Source of the DNA: a virus
DNA length: 43,833 bases
IMG/VR virus record: IMGVR_UViG_3300003691_000018
Span: 1 to 43,833 of that record
Strand: one strand, 5' to 3'
Shown here: positions 9,801-17,180 of the stretch, in pieces
Layout of the letters: every line of letters starts with the position of its first letter
Position numbering within the stretch: the stretch's first letter is position 1
The notes under the pieces: generated by a model
Told to the model about the DNA's origin: nothing
The model's database searches: none
The model's input: only the letters and a program-made list of their open reading frames with translations
Position numbers and translations under genes: made by a program

Positions 9801-10299
9801 GAGTAATTAATCTTTCCTTTTCCTTTCTCTCAGCAACAGATAATTTTATCCCCATCTGCTGTTTTGTTGCCAAATCTTTATATCTATTTCTTAACAAAAT
9901 TAACTTAGCACTCTGCTGAGAATATGCGGTTGCTAATTTATCGGATGCCCGATGTTGTAATTTTAATTGTTGAGTTAATAATCTTTTATTTTCCCTTTCC
10001 TCAATAGTTAACTTATTATTTGTTTTACGGACTGTGTTTAATTTTTTTATTTGGTCTTGTAATTTTTTATTTACATCAGCCTGTTTTTTTAAAGATTCAT
10101 TTAACTTATCAATAAGGGTCTTATTCTTTACTAATTCATCATTAACCTTTTTAGGACCTGTAAACTGAAAACTATCTTTCGCCCCTCTTGCTTTTTCTGA
10201 GATGCTAACTATCTTTTTTTCTGTTTTCCCTAATTCAACACGTAGCTTTTTTGCTACCGCCAATATTTCAGAAATCGCCCTTAGTTGTTCATTTGCCAT
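6844..10299 (-). CDS. Tail tape measure protein
   Basis: At 1151 aa this is the largest gene. Residues 1-200 are Lys/Glu/Gln-rich coiled coil. The region near 225-420 resembles the TP901-type tape-measure core (YARLGFSQEQ, then GAVVNSMAEFSAIDAPE). Hydrophobic segments follow near 500-600 and again near 1000-1060. If about 0.15 nm per residue holds, the tail would be near 170 nm. It overlaps the preceding gene by 19 nt and the next by 4 nt, so translation is probably coupled. Confidence 0.92.
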   Translation of the reverse strand: MANEQLRAISEILAVAKKLRVELGKTEKKIVSISEKARGAKDSFQFTGPKKVNDELVKNKTLIDKLNESLKKQADVNKKLQDQIKKLNTVRKTNNKLTIEERENKRLLTQQLKLQHRASDKLATAYSQQSAKLILLRNRYKDLATKQQMGIKLSVAERKEKERLITQTRKLDASLKRVDRAVGQSQRNVGNYRSALGGLGGTLRSLAGAFGLMGGAMIFAQLMRNGIRTIIDYGKANATLSGILQKTQEEIKDLKTDSERLGAITVKTANEVVGLQIAYARLGFSQEQIIALTESTIEGSIAMNSQLAETAELTGAVVNSMAEFSAIDAPEIMDVMSLATAKSALTFEKLSTGLPIVLGAANALNVPFTKVVATLGKLSDAGIETSTGATSLRNIFIESAKRGIDYEKALEKIRKSTDKLTTANKIFGKRAAVSALVIADNTERIDELDVALQNARGTAKEMAEKELDTLSGALALLNSAWQGVILRENEANGIGDKLKKGFQSLAQNLEKVIDFVKKAIKAWLIYKGTLIAISVGTRAYIGLVTGLRLAKIALAGGLGKATKAMRLFNVASKSNPIGALIGLLVSAVALFVAFGEGANSAAKAQRNLNKAIEEGKESAEKRREISNKRIQDEIDKIKEKAKAQIAETKDEEKIQEIRKNAINETIALLENEREAVKQTTIQFANQMQEYEKGSPKWAKLNVGLNESAKLYDELTDKIKSLITEQKEVKKEDADAVIQGTVKALQAQITKLKKLQNETANTKESFQIFERAISAVQHRIDTLNGSYERFLELGDELKDIDINDVINATPFDFEFGFVDIDGDEELADYEEFLLTKERMLKNAKDREYDMIQSSFDRLKSLYGIDLGNFNDYLTLKKEDFKSDEEFKLAKQLQAINIVENALVASLSFMANAQAQRHSAELNKLEAQRNQILDSEELTENQRLLIETQFDEKKRKLKEKQFKQDQDLAVVMALVNGASAVVRTFAELGWPAGIVGAAIMTGLTAVEIGVIKSQKMPAFKEGHLSGTHEGFALINDAVGVNYKEIVERKSGRLEMFNNRNTVIDMDKGDKVHQAGTFTPKEAIMRSAMALSVENEKGLMTDVQAGKSFDINISNEISKQIAKGYQGLKPYKAENFNYKKFATEMYILNRANKI

Positions 10300-10910
10300 T
10301 TTAATCGTGCATTATAAATTTTACTCGCTCTTTTTCCTAATTCGAGCCACTCTCTTGCTGATATTTTTTTTATGTCTATATGATTCTTTTCAAGCAACCC
10401 CTCTAAAGCCACTTTTCTCGTAATCAAATCCATAGGCTCACTTTCTGTAGTAAGTTCCTTAAGTGATTCCAATTTGCGCTCATATCTCGTTTTCCAACCC
10501 CTTTGAATCCTTAACATTTCTTTTAACTGAGAATCAAAATCTTTTTCAACATCAAATGGCATATCCCATAAATGTAATTCTGTGATTATAGGTTCGGGAT
10601 TATTACTATCTAAACTACAAAGAGTTTCTAAAAGAGAATCAACAATTATCTGTCTTAATTCTAATCTTGAAACCTCAACCTGTAATTCATAAAAATCTAA
10701 AGAATCTCTGTTACCATCAATCTCACAATACTCATTTAGCATCTCATAAAACAATTCCCCCGCATTGTTAGGGGGTTTTACTTCATTATACCCATCAAAG
10801 CCGACCATTAACCAACGATAATCGCCCTCCTTATGTATCACATCAAAATTATAAATAGGGATGTCTGAGCAATTTCTATATGTTATATTTTTATATTTTT
10901 TAGAAGCCAT
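10281..10910 (-). CDS. Putative tail assembly chaperone (T-like part)
   Basis: The 209-aa product lies between the tail-tube region and the tape measure, where lambda-like phages encode the G/GT chaperones. It overlaps the upstream 151-aa gene by 28 nt and lies in the -1 frame relative to it. The overlap contains A AAA AAT read in the upstream frame, a possible slippery site. It also has its own ATG, so coupled initiation is the simpler alternative. No domain is recognised. Confidence 0.5.
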   Translation of the reverse strand: MASKKYKNITYRNCSDIPIYNFDVIHKEGDYRWLMVGFDGYNEVKPPNNAGELFYEMLNEYCEIDGNRDSLDFYELQVEVSRLELRQIIVDSLLETLCSLDSNNPEPIITELHLWDMPFDVEKDFDSQLKEMLRIQRGWKTRYERKLESLKELTTESEPMDLITRKVALEGLLEKNHIDIKKISAREWLELGKRASKIYNARLKWQMNN

Positions 10911-11338
10911 TCCGCAAGTTTAGGTAACAATATTTCATCATTTAAAATGTTACTATTTTCCTTAGTTAATCCGAATATATCTTGGCTAACGCCATATTTT
11001 TTAACTAAGTATTTGGTGTATTCAGCACTTGATGAGAACTCAAGTTGCCTGTTCTTAGCAGAAAGGAAAAATTCATCATAGAATTTCCCTGTAAGTTTAA
11101 GGTCGGGAGTTCCAATCCCCGCCAATGGATTCAATCGATTCTTTGCCCTTGCGTATCGTACTCGTGAGTACTTGGGAATCAATTTTTGACCTTTTACACC
11201 TTTTCCCAAAAGAAGTTGTCCTTTGGTATTTAATTCAATAATTTCTTTTTGGTTTTGAGCGATTATTCTGTATGCCTCATTCTCAGCCCCTTTCTCAATC
11301 GTGTTGAGTTGTTTGTGATATTTCTTTAATACTGCCAC
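10883..11338 (-). CDS. Tail completion or G-like tail assembly protein
   Basis: The 151-aa product follows the tail-tube gene after a terminator. It is basic in its N-terminal half (IPKYSRVRYARAKNRLNP) and ends in a helical segment. The shape is reminiscent of HK97 gp10-type tail completion proteins, but the position also fits the G chaperone. The last codons overlap the next gene at a possible -1 slippery site (10895-10901). Function is uncertain. Confidence 0.45.
   Translation of the reverse strand: MAVLKKYHKQLNTIEKGAENEAYRIIAQNQKEIIELNTKGQLLLGKGVKGQKLIPKYSRVRYARAKNRLNPLAGIGTPDLKLTGKFYDEFFLSAKNRQLEFSSSAEYTKYLVKKYGVSQDIFGLTKENSNILNDEILLPKLAEWLLKNIKI
10895..10901 (-). other. Possible -1 ribosomal frameshift site
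   Basis: On the minus strand the heptamer A AAA AAT is in the correct phase of the 151-aa gene (CTA AAA AAT). Slipping back one base enters the frame of the 209-aa gene (TCT AAA AAA TAT). The site is 12 codon-bases before the upstream stop. Tail genes just before the tape measure commonly use this kind of shift. No downstream stimulatory structure is obvious. Confidence 0.4.
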
Positions 11339-11343
11339 CTTTT

Positions 11344-11373
11344 AAAAAAGCCCCATCCTAAAACAGGGCTTTG
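11344..11373 (-). terminator. Rho-independent terminator after the tail-tube gene
   Basis: AAAGCCC (11347-11353) pairs with GGGCTTT (11366-11372) across a 12-nt loop. On the minus strand the stem ends in a run of T. It lies 7 nt beyond the stop of the tail-tube gene and before the tail-completion gene, so it would lower expression of later tail genes relative to the abundant tube protein. Confidence 0.8.
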
Positions 11374-11379
11374 TTATTT

Positions 11380-12315
11380 TTATGCTGTCGCAGTCGCTGT
11401 TGCAGTTGCTGATTGATATAAATCAGGCGATAATAGATATACATCTCTATTATTGCTATTATCATAAATCTCAGTCGTTTCAACTTCTCCTGTAGCTATT
11501 GCCGCCACAGTCAAAACGTATGTGCCCGCTGTAACAGAATCATCTCCCGCAGTCGGTTGTTCTGCAACCCCATCCGATAATCTAAGGAATGCCCCAAAAG
11601 GTAATCCTGAAACCACCGTTTTCATATCCTTTAAAGTTACCTTTATTGTGATAATTGTGTCTGTATTTGATGGAGTATTTACATAAGTAATTACTGCCTC
11701 ATTTATTCCCTCAACCTTTAATGGGTTGAAAGATAAATTAGCTTTTTCAATGAATAAAAAGCCTGAATCAAATTCATCTCTGTCTAAGAACTGAAACATT
11801 AATCCCTCTTTTTGTCCTGATTGAGTTGTTCCAACTTGCAATTTAGCGGGTTGAATCATCCCTGTATCAAATCCTGTAAGACCTAATGCTGTGTCCTTTG
11901 CTCCTAAAATATCCCCCTTAGAGGTTACTATCGCAAAATTCCAATTTCCGAATCCTTTAATGGTATGTAAAGCTGTATTGAAATCCAAGCCATTTGTAAA
12001 CGTAGCCAAGAAAGCATATTTTCCCTCTGTGGTTACGATTTTAGTCGTGTCGTCCAATGTTTCAATCGCATCTTCATCTCCGTTTTCCTCAAAGGTATTT
12101 ACTCCCTGAAAAACTATCAATTTCCCTTGCGCTTGTAACAACTGTACAGCAGTCAAATCAAATGTACCATCCACAAGAAACGAACTGCCTGGCGCAAACG
12201 CCCATAATGCTCTCGCTGACGTTAATTGCTTAATACACCCTTTCTTTGAATTTGTTCCTAATACAGCACCAACTCCACAAGAACCTAAATTTGTTAATTC
12301 TCTAATTGTGCTCAT
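11380..12315 (-). CDS. Major tail (tube/sheath-like) protein candidate
   Basis: The 311-aa product lies between the head-tail connector genes and the chaperone/tape-measure genes and has its own terminator, as expected for an abundant tail subunit. It is beta-rich with few charged clusters. The C-terminus ends in the low-complexity stretch SATATATATATA-like Ala/Thr repeat. No invertase or enzyme motif is seen. The assignment comes from gene order and terminator placement. Confidence 0.65.
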   Translation of the reverse strand: MSTIRELTNLGSCGVGAVLGTNSKKGCIKQLTSARALWAFAPGSSFLVDGTFDLTAVQLLQAQGKLIVFQGVNTFEENGDEDAIETLDDTTKIVTTEGKYAFLATFTNGLDFNTALHTIKGFGNWNFAIVTSKGDILGAKDTALGLTGFDTGMIQPAKLQVGTTQSGQKEGLMFQFLDRDEFDSGFLFIEKANLSFNPLKVEGINEAVITYVNTPSNTDTIITIKVTLKDMKTVVSGLPFGAFLRLSDGVAEQPTAGDDSVTAGTYVLTVAAIATGEVETTEIYDNSNNRDVYLLSPDLYQSATATATATA

Positions 12316-12483
12316 TTATATAAATTTTAATGATTTATAACTTAACACCTCTGCCTCAGTCAATAAATATTCAACCCCTCTTTTCAGAACTCTTTTTGGT
12401 GAGCCATCTTTTTTGGAGCCGATATTTTTATCAACTAAAGAAACGTGTTTTGTTTTTTTATTTTTATTATCGTTTGTTGCCAT
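12316..12483 (-). CDS. Small basic protein before the tail-tube gene
   Basis: A 55-aa frame opens at the ATG 12481-12483 and stops right next to the start of the tail-tube gene. The N-terminus is Lys/Asn-rich (MATNDNKNKKTKH), followed by a short hydrophobic region (RVLKRGVEYLLTEAEVL). The exact fit between its neighbours, 2 nt after the upstream stop, is good evidence that it is translated. Function unknown; an assembly factor of the neck or tail is plausible. Confidence 0.65.
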   Translation of the reverse strand: MATNDNKNKKTKHVSLVDKNIGSKKDGSPKRVLKRGVEYLLTEAEVLSYKSLKFI

Positions 12484-12485
12484 TT

Positions 12486-13019
12486 TTAACAATTTTGTGT
12501 TAAATAATATCCTACTGTTCCATTAACGGAAAATATATGAAAAGGTTGCATATCATCAAATTTAATCTTACTTATATCAAATCCTAAAAATACGTTTTCA
12601 ATTCCTATTTCAATTCCATTAATATCAAATGCGACATCAACATCTTTCTGTATTGATGATACTGCTATTTTCTGAGCCTCAGCATCCGCCCTATTTGGTG
12701 TATCTAATTTTAAAAGGTCAAATATAAAAACCACTTTTAAAGGGGCTGTAAAATAACTGCCATCCTCTGTTTCATGATTTTCTCCTACTATGAAATAAAA
12801 AACAACCTCTTTTTTGTTGTCTAAATACATTTCCTCATAAGATTTTTTACTTTCATTCCACCATTCAGGTGTAGCGCCTCCCTCAGCCGAATCATTTTTG
12901 TAAACCCTACCATAACCATCAACGTTATCTAAAAACCTGATTAAACTGCCATATAAATCCTCCTGAAAGGATTTTAAAGTAGCATCTATGCCTAAAGTAT
13001 TTGTTGATAAGTTATTCAT
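12486..13019 (-). CDS. Putative tail terminator / neck protein
   Basis: The 177-aa product lies between the head-tail joining protein and the tail tube, where tail terminator or neck proteins are encoded. Length and mixed alpha/beta character suit that group. It starts 2 nt after the previous stop. No specific motif is recognised, so the role rests on synteny. Confidence 0.45.
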   Translation of the reverse strand: MNNLSTNTLGIDATLKSFQEDLYGSLIRFLDNVDGYGRVYKNDSAEGGATPEWWNESKKSYEEMYLDNKKEVVFYFIVGENHETEDGSYFTAPLKVVFIFDLLKLDTPNRADAEAQKIAVSSIQKDVDVAFDINGIEIGIENVFLGFDISKIKFDDMQPFHIFSVNGTVGYYLTQNC

Positions 13020-13021
13020 TT

Positions 13022-14161
13022 CTAAATTGAGCCTGTTTCTATGATTATATCATTACTATCACTTCCCAATAATTGAGAATCGAAAGAACGTTTTATTGCA
13101 TTACTTGCTTTTCTTTTACTATGAATATACCTACGCACAACACTATCAATCTCTAAATTTTTTAATTCAGCAATTAATAATTCTTTGTCCATTTGTACCC
13201 TCTGTTCCCTTGAACTTACATTATTTGAATTATGTAAAAACATTTGAAATACGAAATATTCAAAAGTCGCCCTTACATAATAACCTAAATCAACTAAGTT
13301 ATTTTCAATGTATTGTTTACCATCAAAAAAAGCAGATATATTAATCCCAATCCCATTGCCCTGATAAGTTTTATCATAAGCCGAACTTTCGGGCGTTGCT
13401 CCTGTACCGTTTGCCAAATAAACAGTAAATCCATTAAATTGTAATGGGTCGATTGAGCCATCCCCTATTAGCATATCTGCCCCTCCATCAATAGCAATTA
13501 TCCATTTTCCTTTTCCTATTAGTGTTTCATCAACTGATACAAAGTTCAGCCCTCCATTTACAGGGGCTATTTGAACGGTTTTTTTGAGGATTCCCTTATT
13601 AATGATATAAACATTAATAGGCGTTGTCCCTGTTTTTTGTATAGATATTTGATTAATCCTAAAAGAAACATAATCAGAGCCTTTCGGTTCTAATATCCAA
13701 GCTGAATAATCACTCGGTAATGTAAAAGAGTTATCGCCATCCTCATATAAATATTGATTCTCAACAAGTCTTTTAGTGAGATTCAAATCAGAATACACTC
13801 GCTCCTGTACGTTAGCTAACAAATTTTTAATTCTTAAAGAATCGATATTTGTTTCAAGCCAATATGTCGTAGCTGTTGCGGGATTTTGATTAAGATTTGA
13901 TGCAAGTATTGATTGATATATTTTTCCTCCTACTGTAACCACATCCGAATAATTTCGAGAATCTAAATACTTGGCGTATGTAGTCCCTGAGTTCCAATCT
14001 TCAAATGTAATCGTAATATTAGGTAAGAACCTCAAAAGATTATCTATCGTAATCGATGGATGCACCCCGCTATTAAGATATAACCCCGAATCGGGTATCT
14101 CTCTAAGCTGTGTGTCTAATACTGTCTGTGAAGTATAATCTTCTGAAATTCCTAATATCAT
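13022..14161 (-). CDS. Head-tail region protein with a carbohydrate-binding-like segment
   Basis: The 379-aa product lies after the capsid and decoration genes. Residues about 54-105 resemble the CBM5/12-type chitin-binding repeat: a Trp (FEDWNSGTTYAKYL), an exposed strand (VVTVGGKIYQSILAS) and a closing NPATATTYW. The rest is beta-rich, with a basic C-terminal helix (RRYIHSKRKASNAIKRSF). It may be a head-tail adaptor carrying an added sugar-binding domain, or a head fibre. Position favours a neck role. Confidence 0.5.
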   Translation of the reverse strand: MILGISEDYTSQTVLDTQLREIPDSGLYLNSGVHPSITIDNLLRFLPNITITFEDWNSGTTYAKYLDSRNYSDVVTVGGKIYQSILASNLNQNPATATTYWLETNIDSLRIKNLLANVQERVYSDLNLTKRLVENQYLYEDGDNSFTLPSDYSAWILEPKGSDYVSFRINQISIQKTGTTPINVYIINKGILKKTVQIAPVNGGLNFVSVDETLIGKGKWIIAIDGGADMLIGDGSIDPLQFNGFTVYLANGTGATPESSAYDKTYQGNGIGINISAFFDGKQYIENNLVDLGYYVRATFEYFVFQMFLHNSNNVSSREQRVQMDKELLIAELKNLEIDSVVRRYIHSKRKASNAIKRSFDSQLLGSDSNDIIIETGSI

Positions 14162-14186
14162 TTAAAATATTATTTAAAAAGTTATT

Positions 14187-14612
14187 TTAAGCCTCCGATG
14201 CCCATATTCCGACACCTCCTGTAATATACCAACCATCAACACCATCGCCCGTTAATTCAATCCAATCTCCTCGATTAGCTGTGGCTTTAGTGTTTATAAT
14301 ATCTTTATCATCTACGCCTCCTGAAACACTATCAGCAGTTGCATTTGCAACCGTTCCGATAATTTTATCATTTGCGTTTGGCGAAAGGGTAATTATATTA
14401 TTACCATCTGCCCCAACATTTCTAAAACGGAAAGTCGCTCCATCTACCGTTGCGGGTAAAGTAACCACTAACGCATCTGTTCCAATATTAAACTCTTTTC
14501 CCGAATCCTCTAAAACCAAAGTTTTATTTGCGGTTAAAGTTTCAACATATTTCGCAAGTCCGCCCTCTTGAAAAGGGATTCGTGAACCATCTGCTCTTAA
14601 TTTAAAAAACAT
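14187..14612 (-). CDS. Putative capsid decoration / head fibre protein
   Basis: The 141-aa product is Gly/Thr/Asn-rich and looks like one compact beta domain (LTANKTLVLEDSGKEF, LPATVDGATFRFRNVG), a pattern also found in phage fibre tips. It directly follows the major capsid gene, starting 12 nt downstream of its stop. That position and size suit a head decoration protein. The ATG follows the leader AAACTAAAAAGAT, one of several AGATATG starts in this genome. Confidence 0.55.
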   Translation of the reverse strand: MFFKLRADGSRIPFQEGGLAKYVETLTANKTLVLEDSGKEFNIGTDALVVTLPATVDGATFRFRNVGADGNNIITLSPNANDKIIGTVANATADSVSGGVDDKDIINTKATANRGDWIELTGDGVDGWYITGGVGIWASEA

Positions 14613-14623
14613 ATCTTTTTAGT

Positions 14624-15700
14624 TTATGAAGTTTTTCCTGAAATTTTGATTATATCATTTGGTCGTGTAGCGATTGCAGAATTATATCTGTAAACTACAT
14701 AGAAACGAGTCCAAATAGCCATTTCCTCAAAGTGTGTCATTTTCAAATTAGAATCTGTTCCACTTGTGATTAAACTTGTAGCTTCCGTTGCTTCACTATT
14801 TGTATAGATATTAGCCCGAAGTCTTGTGAAAGGAATCTCAACATCTGAGATACCCCATTTTTTACCTCCTACTTCCGAACCATTTCGGAAATCATAAGGG
14901 AAATTTTCAAACATTCCGATTGAGCCATCTCTTAAGAAATACCCATTAAAAATGTCAGAACCCGCAGAAACTGCATCTGTCTCATGTATTCTATCTAATG
15001 GTAAGAATCCTAAATTTTGGATGTTCTTGTCATTATTAGCCCCATACTTTAAAGATTCGGCAATTTGTGCCGCCATCCCCGCTCTCGATGAAATCAATCG
15101 ATACATCCCATCTAAATCATTCGCTGACATCAACGCCTGTAGGTTGTAAAACATTGTTTCCTTTTGAGCCGCTTTAGATACCTCTAAAACGTCAGGAGTT
15201 GCATTAAAAGTAAAAGTTCCATCCCCTTGAGATACCTGAGTGGTATGATTTAAGGCTTGTGTTTTTCTACTCTCTAAAACAGTTGATAAAATACTCTCGA
15301 TTTCTTGCCCCATTTTGTGAGCAACATTTCGCATAACTTGCTCAACAGCAAATTTCTCATCGACCATATTATTAGCATAAGCCGATTTTGTGTGTCTAAA
15401 TCCTGAAAAGACATCATACGCCGTAAAGCTATACTTATCTGTTTCAGGTAGATTATCAGGGATAAAATTAAAGCCTGGCGTTTGAACAACCGTTACGCTT
15501 TGGTCTTTTATCACAGGAATCTCTACATTTCTAAGGCTTGAAGCCTCTCGAAATGCCTGTACTGCACTTGGCGGAACGTAATCAACAGCGGGTGTACTAT
15601 CAGCAACAGCGTCCACAACCCCTAAAGGTGGGAAACGTTTCTCATTGGTAGCATCCGATACCTGTAAATCATTCCAAAGTGTTGAATTAATAAAACTCAT
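14624..15700 (-). CDS. Major capsid protein
   Basis: The 358-aa product follows the scaffold gene and precedes the decoration gene. It has features of an HK97-fold capsid: a flexible N-terminus, a long helix (FAVEQVMRNVAHKMGQEIE), a beta-rich core and a C-terminal strand (FYVVYRYNSAIATRPNDI). Size is typical for the family. There is no propeptide cleavage signal that I can identify, and a separate scaffold gene is present. Confidence 0.85.
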   Translation of the reverse strand: MSFINSTLWNDLQVSDATNEKRFPPLGVVDAVADSTPAVDYVPPSAVQAFREASSLRNVEIPVIKDQSVTVVQTPGFNFIPDNLPETDKYSFTAYDVFSGFRHTKSAYANNMVDEKFAVEQVMRNVAHKMGQEIESILSTVLESRKTQALNHTTQVSQGDGTFTFNATPDVLEVSKAAQKETMFYNLQALMSANDLDGMYRLISSRAGMAAQIAESLKYGANNDKNIQNLGFLPLDRIHETDAVSAGSDIFNGYFLRDGSIGMFENFPYDFRNGSEVGGKKWGISDVEIPFTRLRANIYTNSEATEATSLITSGTDSNLKMTHFEEMAIWTRFYVVYRYNSAIATRPNDIIKISGKTS

Positions 15701-15756
15701 TTTTTAAATAATTTTTTAGTTAATGATTTGCAAGTCTTTTTGCTTTTTTTAAATTT

Positions 15757-16656
15757 CTATACATTCGCTTTTTTTATTTCCTCAGCGATTTTTAAGTTCA
15801 TTATTTTGAACTCTTTTGCATATTCAGGTGAGGTATTGTCGATTCCTTTTTCTGCTAAATATTCTCTTATTAGCTTTGATTTTTCCTCCGTAGAGGCTTT
15901 CTCAGGTATCTTAAAAGGTATCTCAGTCAAATCCATAAAGTCTTTTGGCTCTCCACTTGGGCCTGTCTGTTGCCTACCTTTTTTTAATGCTTTTAAAACT
16001 TCATTCCCCTCAACTAATTCGGATAATTTTTTCTGAGAATGAATATTTTCTTTTGATATCGCCATTGCCTCATTATCGACAATTTTAATATCATAATCTT
16101 TTAATATATCTGAAACGAAAGATTCCCACTTTGCTTTAGCCTCATACTCATTTACAGTATCGGCAAATCTCGGTTTAACTTTCCCTAATGCTACTGATAA
16201 ATTTAAAGCATCAAAAGATTTTGTTAACTCTGCATTCTTTACATCTAATCCTTTTAATGGCTCTAATACAGCTAACTTTTGTAAAAGCCCATCATTCGCT
16301 GTAGACAGTTCCTCATTTTTAGTTTTCAACTCATCATCGCCTTTGAAATTCTGAATTTTTAAATCATATTCAGCCTTTGAATCACTTAAACTTTTCTCAT
16401 GGCTTATAAAATGAGAATCCGATATACGTTTGATATAATCGCCCACTTTCTCGCCTTGCTCTCTCTCTACAGATGAGCCCATTTTTGTTTTCACATATTC
16501 CGATGCTCCTGATAAAATGCGTTCTGCATTCTCATTCGCTTTTCCATCCCAACCCTTTTTCAATTCCGCTTCATTATCTCCTGTTGCGGTTTGGATTGCT
16601 GTAACTTGTTCTGCTGACAAATTATTCTTTTCAATAAATTCTGCTGTTAATTCCAT
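15757..16656 (-). CDS. Capsid scaffolding protein
   Basis: The 299-aa acidic product is almost wholly helical, with a central Lys/Glu/Leu-rich coiled coil (LKTKNEELSTANDGLLQKL) and a basic C-terminal end. It lies immediately before the major capsid gene. These are the usual traits of a phage scaffold. No protease motif is visible, so it is probably a separate internal scaffold that exits or is cut by a host protease. Confidence 0.8.
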   Translation of the reverse strand: MELTAEFIEKNNLSAEQVTAIQTATGDNEAELKKGWDGKANENAERILSGASEYVKTKMGSSVEREQGEKVGDYIKRISDSHFISHEKSLSDSKAEYDLKIQNFKGDDELKTKNEELSTANDGLLQKLAVLEPLKGLDVKNAELTKSFDALNLSVALGKVKPRFADTVNEYEAKAKWESFVSDILKDYDIKIVDNEAMAISKENIHSQKKLSELVEGNEVLKALKKGRQQTGPSGEPKDFMDLTEIPFKIPEKASTEEKSKLIREYLAEKGIDNTSPEYAKEFKIMNLKIAEEIKKANV

Positions 16657-16688
16657 AGTCTTTTATGTTTAATTTTTAATTATTTTTT

Positions 16689-17180
16689 TTAGTTAGAACC
16701 CTCAGCAAGTTCATTAATCTTAGCAACAAAATCATCAACATTAGTTAATTTTAATTTTGCAATTTCAGGGAATTTAGCCTCTAATCCCTCTAAGGAATAA
16801 TGCGATAATTCTATGTTGGTATTGTGATCAATTTTATCAGCACCATTTCCTTTTAATCCCTCAATTTCTTTTTTAAGTTCGATAACTTCTTTTTGAGATT
16901 CGCTCAAAGGCTGTTCCTTAATTTCTAAATGTGAAGCCTCTTTTACCTCTGCACTAATGTTATCAGGTATTTTAACTTCTTTACCTTTTTCATTAAACAC
17001 TTTTTCAACCTCTACTAAACAAAATCCATTTGCTAATAAATGTTTTAAGAAATTGTGCCATTCTCTTGACAAGTAAGTCAATTTTACTAACTGATTTACA
17101 TTTTTTACTTTTCCATCTCTCGAGTAATTCATTTCAGTTCCTCGATAAACTCTCAGGTGTACTATTCTTTTAGTCGCCAT
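16689..17180 (-). CDS. Head protein between portal and scaffold
   Basis: The 163-aa product overlaps the end of the portal gene by 11 nt. The N-terminal half is mixed (MATKRIVHLRVYRGTEMNY), the middle is a Glu/Lys coiled coil (LSESQKEVIELKKEIEGLK), and the C-terminal part is a small helical domain. It could be a head assembly factor. Its start region is nearly identical to that of the gene at 1-100. Function unknown. Confidence 0.55.
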   Translation of the reverse strand: MATKRIVHLRVYRGTEMNYSRDGKVKNVNQLVKLTYLSREWHNFLKHLLANGFCLVEVEKVFNEKGKEVKIPDNISAEVKEASHLEIKEQPLSESQKEVIELKKEIEGLKGNGADKIDHNTNIELSHYSLEGLEAKFPEIAKLKLTNVDDFVAKINELAEGSN

